Notes under the pieces: generated by a model
Told to the model about the DNA's origin: nothing
Database searches by the model: none
Seen by the model: only the letters and a program-made list of their open reading frames with translations
Origin: Acidimicrobiia bacterium
GTDB lineage: Bacteria; Actinomycetota; Acidimicrobiia; Acidimicrobiales; Hopanoidiivorantaceae
Length of the DNA: 7,443 bases
Assembly (NCBI GenBank): GCA_020027305.1
Contig: JAHRAM010000171.1
Span: 1 to 7,443, forward strand
Direction: 5' to 3'
In this document: positions 1 through 4,509 of the stretch, in pieces
Numbering within the stretch: position 1 is the first letter of the stretch
How the letters are laid out: the number at the start of each line of letters is the position of its first letter
Position numbers and translations under genes: made by a program

Positions 1-831
1 GATGGCGCCGAGAGGTTTGCAAAAGAAGTGACCCTGCTTTCAAAAGCATTTACACTTAGCACTCCCAGCGAAAAAGCCAAAGAGTTGCGAGATGAAATCG
101 CATTCTTTCAAACGGTCAATGGCAGCCTAAAGAAGATTAGCCCGCGCTCAAGCACCCAAGATGACTCTGATGTGGTGGGAGTGGTTGAGCAGCTAATCAA
201 CAAGGCTCTAGTTCCAGAAAGGATTATGGACATATTAGAAATTGCAGGGATTGACACAGGGGGCATAGATATTTTGTCAGAGGAATTTCTTGCTCGGATA
301 AAAGGAATGGAAGAAAAAAATCTAGCACTTGAGTTGCTTCGGAAAATCCTGACAGATGAAATAAAGGTGCGCTTTAGGAATAATCTGGCCCAGAGTAAGA
401 AGCTGTCAGAAATGCTAGAAGAGGCTCTAAACAAATATCACAATACCAGCATTGATGCCGCACAAGTTCTTGAAAGTCTATTTGATATCGCAAAAGAAGT
501 TACAACATCAAAAGAGCTTGCTAAAGAGTTGGGGTTGAGCGAAGTTGAAAAGGCATTTTATGATGCACTGGCTAAAAATGAGAGTGCTTATGACGCTATG
601 GGAAATGAAACTTTGTGCAAGCTGGCACAAGCAGTGGCAAAAAGCGTGCGAAGTAATTCAACTTTAGACTGGACGATTAAAGAAGACAAACGGGCAAAAC
701 TCAGGCTCGCCGTAAGGAAGCTCCTCAAAAAGTATGGCTACCCACCCGACCTAGAACAACTCGCAATTGATTTTGTAATCGAGCAAGCCGAAATAACAGC
801 TGCCGACTGGGCGGGTGAGAGTGAGAATTGA
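1..831 (+). CDS. hsdR: Type I restriction endonuclease R subunit, C-terminal part (N-terminus outside window)
   Basis: The frame is open from the first base and ends at TGA 829-831, so 276 residues of a longer protein are visible; the in-frame GTG at 28 is internal, not the start. The segment matches my memory of the C-terminal region of HsdR proteins (DUF3387/EcoEI_R_C-like), with the typical RFAKEVTLLSKAFTL start, the DEIAFFQ stretch, ILSEEFLARIKGM, LALELLRKILTDEIK, AFYDALAKNESAYDAMG, LDWTIKEDKRAKLRLAVRKL, the KYGYPPD motif and a final EQAE...ADWA. In the family the nuclease and SF2 translocase domains lie N-terminally; this helical tail contacts the methyltransferase core of the R2M2S complex, which cuts unmethylated foreign DNA after ATP-driven translocation. 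hsdM and hsdS are not in the window and would be expected to the left. It converges on the lipoprotein gene with 8 bp between stop codons. Confidence 0.9.
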   Translation, partial: DGAERFAKEVTLLSKAFTLSTPSEKAKELRDEIAFFQTVNGSLKKISPRSSTQDDSDVVGVVEQLINKALVPERIMDILEIAGIDTGGIDILSEEFLARIKGMEEKNLALELLRKILTDEIKVRFRNNLAQSKKLSEMLEEALNKYHNTSIDAAQVLESLFDIAKEVTTSKELAKELGLSEVEKAFYDALAKNESAYDAMGNETLCKLAQAVAKSVRSNSTLDWTIKEDKRAKLRLAVRKLLKKYGYPPDLEQLAIDFVIEQAEITAADWAGESEN

Positions 832-839
832 TTTTCACT

Positions 840-1688
840 TTATGAAGGGTTGAACGCGATGTTGCTTTGATGCTTGTATGTGCCATCGGGCCAGTGATTG
901 GTGGGATAAGAATATTCGCTTGAGGTGAATATCTGTACCACTTGGGGAATGGTCACGTTGAGTGCCGTTCGTGTTTTTAGGCTCAGTTCGTCCGTTTGTA
1001 AATCGGCTTGTGATCCAAGATAGGTAGCAGTTGCCAAATAAACAAACTCTGTCACTTTGCAACTGTCGTCACAGCTGGGGTCGCCGTAGGCGTAATAACC
1101 ATTATCGTTGGCAAACTTCCACGCCTTATAGAGTGTGCTGTTGTCTCTCGCATCCTCACTAAACACATTTGGAAAAAGTCTTTGCCAACCCGCATTGATT
1201 ATCAGGTGGTGAATCTCCTCTTGTGAAGCATCACGCTCACCGCCAGCAGGATTGGTTTCAAACGCGCCTAAATCTTGTAGTTGATGTTTCGGCAATGCCG
1301 ACACAGCACGCCTTATGACTGAGTCGGGAAATCCGTTCGCCGACATCACCAAGACTGGTTTACTTTCCTTAAATGTGTCAATGAGGCGCTGTTCATCAAC
1401 TCGGCTATCGCGATTATTGTCAAGCCAAACAGCCGCTACATTAGCCGCATGCTGCAACTTGTCAACGGGAACTCCATTAGTGCCACATATCAACACGGTG
1501 TCAAACACGAGTGCCGACTTATCAAAAAAATCAGCACCGCATGCAGGCACAGGATTGGCTTGAGCTACAAATTCTCCTTTTCCTCCACCTCCTCCGCCTG
1601 TCGCCTCATCACTACAACTGGCGACAACAAAACTTAACAACCCCACCACGACTACAACTGCAACACTAGCTAGTGCCCGTTTTAGCAT
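840..1688 (-). CDS. Predicted secreted lipoprotein of unknown function, with EF-hand-like loop and QEEIH motif
   Basis: I do not recognise the family. The chosen ATG (1688) gives 282 residues: Lys3-Arg4, a hydrophobic stretch at about 5-23, and a lipobox-like VVAS-Cys25, indicating a type II signal peptide, export and lipid anchoring. A glycine-rich linker (31-38) follows. The mature part has four more cysteines (50, 68, 206, 210), which could form two disulfides outside the cell. Residues 90-99 (DNNRDSRVDE) resemble a dockerin/EF-hand calcium loop (DxNxD...VD), though loop position 12 is Arg. Residues 156-160 read QEEIH, like an HExxH zinc motif with Gln in place of the first His, followed by HLIINAGWQRLFP; Glu214 could be a further ligand, but this is speculation. 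The start is preferred over TTG 1721 and ATG 1715 because AAGGGG lies 11 nt before it and the signal peptide begins there. It is a single gene, convergent with hsdR. Confidence 0.75.
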   Translation of the reverse strand: MLKRALASVAVVVVVGLLSFVVASCSDEATGGGGGGKGEFVAQANPVPACGADFFDKSALVFDTVLICGTNGVPVDKLQHAANVAAVWLDNNRDSRVDEQRLIDTFKESKPVLVMSANGFPDSVIRRAVSALPKHQLQDLGAFETNPAGGERDASQEEIHHLIINAGWQRLFPNVFSEDARDNSTLYKAWKFANDNGYYAYGDPSCDDSCKVTEFVYLATATYLGSQADLQTDELSLKTRTALNVTIPQVVQIFTSSEYSYPTNHWPDGTYKHQSNIAFNPS

Positions 1689-1701
1689 TTGAGCGCCTGC
1701 C

Positions 1702-1706
1702 CCTTG
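1702..1706 (-). promoter_or_regulatory. Ribosome binding site deciding the lipoprotein start
   Basis: On the minus strand AAGGGG precedes ATG 1688 with a long (about 11 nt) spacer. The upstream alternatives TTG 1721 and ATG 1715 have no purine-rich stretch before them, so this site favours the shorter protein with a clean signal peptide. Confidence 0.45.
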
Positions 1707-1725
1707 ATTAGCCATACACAAACTA

Positions 1726-1731
1726 AATATA
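1726..1731 (-). promoter_or_regulatory. Possible -10 element for the lipoprotein gene
   Basis: TATATT on the minus strand would place transcription start near 1719, giving a short 5' UTR of about 30 nt that contains the AAGGGG site. No convincing -35 at normal spacing is visible (TTCACA at 1758-1753 is 21 nt away), so this rests on the -10 alone in an AT-rich stretch. Confidence 0.3.
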
Positions 1732-1857
1732 GCCTTTTTTGTTGTAAATCATTGTGAAATGGGTAGGAAAATCGTATTTTATTCTTGGCTATTATGCAAA
1801 AATGGAGAAAATTAGGCTTTTTAGGGATTTGGCTTGAAATAAGGGTTTTTGTTATAT

Positions 1858-1963
1858 TTTGTATAAAGTATTTAGGGAAATACTTTATACAAATGAGTTT
1901 GTGTAAAGTACACTTTATACAAAAGTTTTTGTATAAAGAATTTGGGGAAATACTTTATACAAA
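1858..1963. repeat. Array of three tandem palindromes built on the half-site TTTGTATAAAG
   Basis: Three inverted repeats follow one another. The first is a perfect 16-bp stem (1858-1873 with 1878-1893) around AGGG. The second is a near-perfect 26-nt palindrome with almost no loop (1898-1923). The third is a 16-bp stem with one A-A mismatch (1928-1943 with 1948-1963) around GGGG. All six arms are copies of TTTGTATAAAG or its complement CTTTATACAAA; only the arm at 1898 differs, by one base (TTTGTGTAAAG). The array starts 8 bp beyond the 3' end of the tRNA-Gln gene. It could be an operator array for a dimeric regulator, a processing or termination structure for the tRNA transcript, or a small repetitive element. 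The stems are AT-rich and no proper U-tract follows on either strand, so a classic intrinsic terminator is unlikely. Confidence 0.85.
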
Positions 1964-1971
1964 TGCGAAGT

Positions 1972-2047
1972 TGGCTGCCCGGGCAGGGATCGAACCTGCA
2001 ACCTCCTGATCCAAAATCAGGCGTTCTGCCAGTTGAACTACCGGGCA
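1972..2047 (-). tRNA. tRNA-Gln (anticodon UUG)
   Basis: Reading the minus strand from 2047, a 7-bp acceptor stem (TGCCCGG with CCGGGCA) encloses a D arm, a 5-bp anticodon stem (CCTGA/TCAGG) with 7-nt loop TTTTGGA giving anticodon TTG, and a T arm containing GGTTCGATCC. The discriminator is G, and CCA is encoded in the gene (1974-1972), for 76 nt in all. The U1-A72 first pair is typical of bacterial tRNA-Gln. It decodes CAA and possibly CAG. tRNA-Gln in the neighbourhood of ispE is also seen in other actinobacteria. A 25-bp tandem duplication lies directly upstream and a palindrome array directly downstream. Confidence 0.96.
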
Positions 2048-2050
2048 TGG

Positions 2051-2100
2051 TGCTTATGACGCTCGCTATTAAAATTGCTTATGGCACTCGCTATTAAAAT
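2051..2100. repeat. 25-bp tandem duplication just upstream of tRNA-Gln
   Basis: Positions 2051-2075 and 2076-2100 match at 23 of 25 bases (differences at unit positions 9 and 11), directly adjacent. The unit begins TGCTTATG and ends CTCGCTATTAAAAT. It begins 4 bp before the tRNA 5' end on the transcribed side, so it covers where the tRNA promoter or leader should lie; I could not pick out a convincing -35/-10 pair in it. Confidence 0.9.
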
Positions 2101-2135
2101 ATTGCTACTTGAAAATACTAGCGAATTTTTAGAGC

Positions 2136-2176
2136 TTTTGCTTTATAACTTTTTGCTTGTAATTTTTTGTTGTAAA
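2136..2176. repeat. Degenerate T-rich tandem repeat, three units of 13-14 bp
   Basis: TTTTGCTTTATAAC (2136-2149), TTTTTGCTTGTAA (2150-2162) and TTTTTTGTTGTAAA (2163-2176) follow each other head to tail in the AT-rich leader region upstream of the bS22 gene. Similarity is loose and could partly reflect base composition. The last unit is part of a 15-bp exact match to 1735-1749. Confidence 0.5.
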
Positions 2177-2207
2177 TGATTTGTGTCATATTTATTAAAG
2201 TATGGCA

Positions 2208-2213
2208 TATACT
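2208..2213 (+). promoter_or_regulatory. Possible -10 element for the bS22 gene
   Basis: TATACT (5 of 6 matches to TATAAT) lies 65 bp upstream of the bS22 start codon. TTGTGT at 2181-2186 resembles a -35 but is 21 bp away; TGTCAT at 2184-2189 has 18-bp spacing but a poor match. The remaining 2214-2278 would be an A-rich 5' leader of about 60 nt without an obvious Shine-Dalgarno sequence. Confidence 0.35.
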
Positions 2214-2278
2214 AAAATGCTTAGGACAGGAAAATAAATAGCATAAGGCAAGCGAAATAAAAACATAGCAAAACAAAA

Positions 2279-2377
2279 ATGAGTTCACTGATTAAAAAGC
2301 GGCGCAAACGCATGCGTAAAAAGAAGTATAAGAAGATGCGTCGCCGAACTCGCTTCCAACGCCGTCGCGGTAGATAA
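2279..2377 (+). CDS. Small ribosomal subunit protein bS22 (AURKAIP1/COX24-domain protein), 32 aa
   Basis: ATG 2279 to TAA 2375-2377 encodes 32 residues beginning MSSLIKKRRKRMRKKKYKK and ending FQRRRGR, with 21 Lys/Arg and no acidic residue. This follows the pattern of the tiny actinobacterial protein bS22, which typically reads M-G/S-S-V-I-K-K-R-R-K-R-M followed by KKK-rich and RRTR-x-QRR segments. In mycobacteria bS22 binds in the 30S subunit near the decoding centre, and it is related to mitochondrial mS38. No clear Shine-Dalgarno precedes the ATG. A 14-bp tandem duplication runs across the stop codon. It lies between tRNA-Gln and ispE and is convergent with ispE. The match is by recalled pattern, but length, composition and motif order fit closely. 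It is short enough to be missed by default gene callers. Confidence 0.88.
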   Translation: MSSLIKKRRKRMRKKKYKKMRRRTRFQRRRGR

Positions 2378-2399
2378 GTCGCGGAAGATAAGTCACGCA
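2372..2399. repeat. 14-bp tandem duplication across the bS22 stop codon
   Basis: AGATAAGTCGCGGA (2372-2385) and AGATAAGTCACGCA (2386-2399) agree at 12 of 14 positions. The first copy contains the last codon (AGA) and the TAA stop; the second copy repeats AGATAA downstream, as expected from a small slippage duplication at the gene end. Confidence 0.7.
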
Positions 2400-2441
2400 G
2401 AAATCTGCTTGAGAATTGAGAAGCTGATTCAAAAATCTACA

Positions 2442-3362
2442 CTAGAAGCCATTGACGGCTGGGGTTGTTTTTGTGATGAGGGTTTTTGTGCCTTCAAACT
2501 CTCCTTCAAATTCACCCTCTACAAACCATGTAGAACCGCTACCAGCCAAGTGGGGCTGGGTTCCTGAAAGCTCTCCCAAATAATCGCGCCAACTAGAAAG
2601 TGCGGGGGCAACTTTAAGGGCTGCTGCCTCTAAATCGTTTTTGCCGATTCCAGTTTTCAAATCGGCATCTAATCCATCCCACACCTTATAAACCTCAGCG
2701 GTCGCACATCCAAAAGGCGGAATCAAAATCGTATAGGTCGCTTCCACAAAATCTAGCGGTTCAACCACCTCGCCCATTCCGCTAACTTTGGCACGCCCCC
2801 CGCTCAAACAAAACACCACATCTGCCCCAATGTTTTTGGCGATGTTTTCTGCTGTCAAAATATCAGCACCCGCTAAATCTGGGTTTTGCATTTTCGCCCA
2901 CCTGAGTATTACAGCAGCATTTGAAGAGCCTCCTCCCAACCCTGCCCCAGCAGGAATTGCCTTTCTGATTTTCACCGCTGCCGACATCCCCACCATATCC
3001 AAAGCCCGCTTGACCAAATTATCATTTGGTAAACCAACATCACCTATATATATGTCGCCCATATTCTTGCCACCCATATTTTCTGTGGCGGTATTATTAT
3101 CAGTAAAACTTTTATCAGCGGTGCGACTTACACGGGCAATAACTTCCACACTCGTAACATCGGCTGGCTCTACCTCTAACTCGTCTGCCAAATCCAAACT
3201 CACCATCTCGGCGTTGACTTCGTGATAGCCATCCATTCGTTTCTCGGCTGGCGGCTTTTCAATATGAGCACCTGACTTTTCTATATGCGAGGATGGCTTG
3301 TCATTATGAATAGCCCCCACGCTGAGCGATAACGTGAGCTTGGCGGGTGAAATAATTTTCAT
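2442..3362 (-). CDS. ispE: 4-diphosphocytidyl-2-C-methyl-D-erythritol kinase (IspE) with N-terminal loop insertion
   Basis: This GHMP kinase phosphorylates the 2-hydroxyl of CDP-methylerythritol in the MEP pathway to IPP and DMAPP, in the cytoplasm. The 306-residue product has ISPAKLTLSL (5-13, catalytic-type Lys8), DGYHE (44-48), the ATP-binding loop PAGAGLGGGSSNAA (137-150), GADVVF (179-184, with the catalytic-type Asp181), KNDLE and the C-terminal AGSGSTWF. Usual relatives read DVPF; here the Pro is Val. Between Val15 and Asp44, where relatives have about four residues, there is an insertion with a 7-residue tandem repeat (SHIEKSG/AHIEKPP). A further longer loop lies at about 84-110, and the C-terminus has EGEFEGEFEG from 12-bp units at 2491-2514. 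The start is fixed by the family N-terminus; there is no Shine-Dalgarno, and the 15-bp gap to the divergent deacetylase start holds a likely shared promoter. Confidence 0.95.
   Translation of the reverse strand: MKIISPAKLTLSLSVGAIHNDKPSSHIEKSGAHIEKPPAEKRMDGYHEVNAEMVSLDLADELEVEPADVTSVEVIARVSRTADKSFTDNNTATENMGGKNMGDIYIGDVGLPNDNLVKRALDMVGMSAAVKIRKAIPAGAGLGGGSSNAAVILRWAKMQNPDLAGADILTAENIAKNIGADVVFCLSGGRAKVSGMGEVVEPLDFVEATYTILIPPFGCATAEVYKVWDGLDADLKTGIGKNDLEAAALKVAPALSSWRDYLGELSGTQPHLAGSGSTWFVEGEFEGEFEGTKTLITKTTPAVNGF
3234..3314 (-). repeat. Low-complexity in-frame insertion in ispE with 21-bp tandem repeat
   Basis: This stretch encodes residues 17-43, between the PAK strand and DGYHE. It includes two 7-residue units, SHIEKSG and AHIEKPP, from an approximate 21-bp duplication. 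Relatives join these motifs by a very short turn, so the segment is probably a surface loop added within this lineage. Confidence 0.7.
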
Positions 3363-3377
3363 CTGTATAATTTTAAT
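3363..3377. promoter_or_regulatory. Candidate bidirectional, leaderless promoter between ispE and the deacetylase gene
   Basis: The two divergent start codons (3362 on minus, 3378 on plus) are separated by 15 bp, CTGTATAATTTTAAT. On the plus strand TATAAT (3366-3371) ends 6 bp before ATG 3378, so transcription should begin at the A of the start codon. On the minus strand TAAAAT (3375-3370) ends 7 bp before ATG 3362, putting the start at or one base before it. Neither gene has a Shine-Dalgarno sequence. Actinobacteria often use leaderless mRNAs with just this -10-to-ATG spacing. The -35 regions would lie inside each other's coding sequence and are not well matched. Confidence 0.55.
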
Positions 3378-4352
3378 ATGTCATCAATTGTTTGTTTTCA
3401 TGCGCACCCTGACGATGAGGCGCTGGCTTCAGGCGGAACCATCGCCCAGCTGGTCGCCGAGCAACATCGGGTGACTTTGGTGTTTGCCACCCGTGGCGAA
3501 GTGGGCGAGGTGGATGATGGATTTCTGGGTGCTGGAACTACGCTTGGCGAGGCACGAGAGGCTGAGGCTAGAAAGGCTGCTGAGATTTTGGGTGTCGCGG
3601 GCATTGAATTTCTGGGCTATAAAGATTCTGGGCTTGAAAACACTGTCGGCGAGGATGAAAAAAGCGATGAGTTCGCCAAGAGCAATGTGGATGAGGCAGC
3701 AACTCGGCTAGCAAAAATCCTTGACGATGTGGGAGCAGACATTTTGACCACCTATGACCCCAATGGCGGATATGGCCACCCCGACCACATCCAAGTTCAT
3801 CGCGTGGGAAACCGAGCAGCTGAGATGGCAAAGGCGAAGCCAAGAATTTTGTGGGCAACTATGAACCGTGACCATTTTATGAACCTTAGGGAAACCAACG
3901 AAGAGGTTCGCTTAGCAATGGAAGGAGTGGGCGAAAGCACAGCAGAAGGTGAGCTTGAACACGAGCTATCTAAAGGTGGAGACGAAAAAAGTGGAGACGA
4001 AAAAGGTGATGCCTCTAGCGGTGGGGAAAGTGCTTTAGATAAATCTGAAAATGGGAACGAGGATGAGGACGAGGATGAAAATGTAGCTGAGGATGGGAAC
4101 AAAGAAACAGAAAACGAGACGCCAGAAAATAATTTTGGCTGGCCAGAATCTGAAATCACTCACTTTATTGATGTGACCGACTACATCGACCAGAAAATGG
4201 ATTCAATCAAGGCTCATGCCAGCCAAATCGGTGAAGACTCATTTTTTATGAAGCTATCGCCTGAGGCAAGGATTATAGTTTTAGGAACTGAGTGGTTTGT
4301 CGACCCCGCACAAAAACCGAGCGACAAAAAGCTCGGCAGCATTTTTGACTAG
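3378..4352 (+). CDS. PIG-L (LmbE) family deacetylase, MshB/Mca-like, with acidic insertion
   Basis: A zinc-dependent N-acetylsugar deacetylase fold of 324 residues. FHAHPDDEA (7-15) carries zinc ligands His10 and Asp13 and the catalytic-type Asp12; TYDPNGGYGHPDH (125-137) carries the third ligand, His137, by analogy with MshB. The YDPNGGYGHPDHxQxHRV form is closest to MshB, which deacetylates GlcNAc-inositol in mycothiol synthesis, but Mca (a mycothiol-conjugate amidase) and other actinobacterial LmbE proteins are similar, so the substrate is uncertain. The ending FIDVTDYIDQKMDSIKAHASQ (263-283) is typical. Residues 185-252 form a very acidic low-complexity insertion (runs such as NEDEDEDEN) between the catalytic core and this C-terminal part. 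The gene is oriented against both neighbours. It lacks a Shine-Dalgarno, and its mRNA may be leaderless. Its stop codon lies in a T-rich tandem repeat. Confidence 0.88.
   Translation: MSSIVCFHAHPDDEALASGGTIAQLVAEQHRVTLVFATRGEVGEVDDGFLGAGTTLGEAREAEARKAAEILGVAGIEFLGYKDSGLENTVGEDEKSDEFAKSNVDEAATRLAKILDDVGADILTTYDPNGGYGHPDHIQVHRVGNRAAEMAKAKPRILWATMNRDHFMNLRETNEEVRLAMEGVGESTAEGELEHELSKGGDEKSGDEKGDASSGGESALDKSENGNEDEDEDENVAEDGNKETENETPENNFGWPESEITHFIDVTDYIDQKMDSIKAHASQIGEDSFFMKLSPEARIIVLGTEWFVDPAQKPSDKKLGSIFD
3930..4133 (+). repeat. Acidic low-complexity insertion in the deacetylase gene
   Basis: This covers codons 185-252 and encodes mostly Glu, Asp, Gly, Ser, Lys and Asn, with short internal repeats such as GGDEKSGDEKGD from adjacent near-identical GGAGACGAAAAA-type units, and EDEDEDEN. 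The region has no counterpart in MshB-type enzymes as I know them and is probably a disordered surface loop. Confidence 0.75.
4317..4346 (+). terminator. Possible intrinsic terminator within the deacetylase 3' end
   Basis: CCGAGC (4317-4322) pairs with GCTCGG (4331-4336) around the 8-nt loop GACAAAAA, followed after CAGCA by TTTTT (4342-4346), all before the stop codon at 4350-4352. The U-tract is short and 5 nt away from the stem, so termination inside the last codons is uncertain; the T-rich repeat just downstream could help it. Confidence 0.35.
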
Positions 4353-4434
4353 CTTGTTTTTTGATTAGTTATTTTTGATTAGTTATTTTTGGCTAGCTTG
4401 TTTTTTGATTAGTTATTTTCGATTAGTTGTTTTC
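4347..4434. repeat. T-rich tandem repeat, two 44-bp copies made of six 14-16-bp units
   Basis: Copies 4347-4390 and 4391-4434 agree at 40 of 44 positions. Each consists of a 16-bp unit (GACTAGCTTGTTTTTT or GGCTAGCTTGTTTTTT) followed by two 14-bp units of the form GATTAGTTATTTTT. The first unit contains the last codon and TAG stop of the deacetylase gene. The block fills most of the convergent gap between the deacetylase and rsmA; its T-runs could assist plus-strand termination. Confidence 0.9.
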
Positions 4435-4478
4435 GCCTAAATTATTTTTTCACCAAATTCTTGTATCTAATAGTTTTT

Positions 4479-4509
4479 GCTAAAAAATTTCTTAGGCAAA
4501 ATTTTTAGC
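4479..4509. repeat. AT-rich inverted repeat overlapping the rsmA stop codon
   Basis: GCTAAAAA (4479-4486) and TTTTTAGC (4502-4509) form an 8-bp stem with a 15-nt interior that can pair further. It covers the rsmA TAA (4507-4505). On the minus strand the transcript beyond the stem is AAAAAC rather than a U-tract, so it is not a standard terminator, though it may mark the transcript end. Confidence 0.4.

Noticed and set aside
108..434. Minus-strand ORF of 108 codons opposite hsdR
   Set aside because: Antisense shadow of a clear HsdR reading frame, with a composition rich in Ser/Arg and no recognisable motif.
1689..1721. Longer lipoprotein start at TTG 1721 or ATG 1715
   Set aside because: It would place 9-11 polar residues before the signal peptide and lacks any ribosome binding site; ATG 1688 has AAGGGG upstream and a normal Lys-Arg signal start.
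1858..1963. CRISPR-like array
   Set aside because: The repeated units are palindromic half-sites with 4-15 bp between arms, not 24-40 bp repeats with unique spacers of similar size, and no cas gene is present.
1785..2009. A 74-codon plus-strand ORF ending AARAGIEPATS
   Set aside because: It crosses the palindrome array and ends inside the antisense of tRNA-Gln; RAGIEPAT is the well-known spurious peptide from translating tRNA genes backwards.
2395..2410. Hairpin GCAG-AAAT-CTGC between the bS22 gene and ispE as a terminator
   Set aside because: The stem is only 4-5 bp and no U-tract follows on either strand.
3797..4159. Minus-strand Ser/Pro/Phe-rich ORF of 120 codons
   Set aside because: It is the reverse complement of the Glu/Asp/Lys-rich insertion of the deacetylase; serine runs are the expected mirror of acidic codons.
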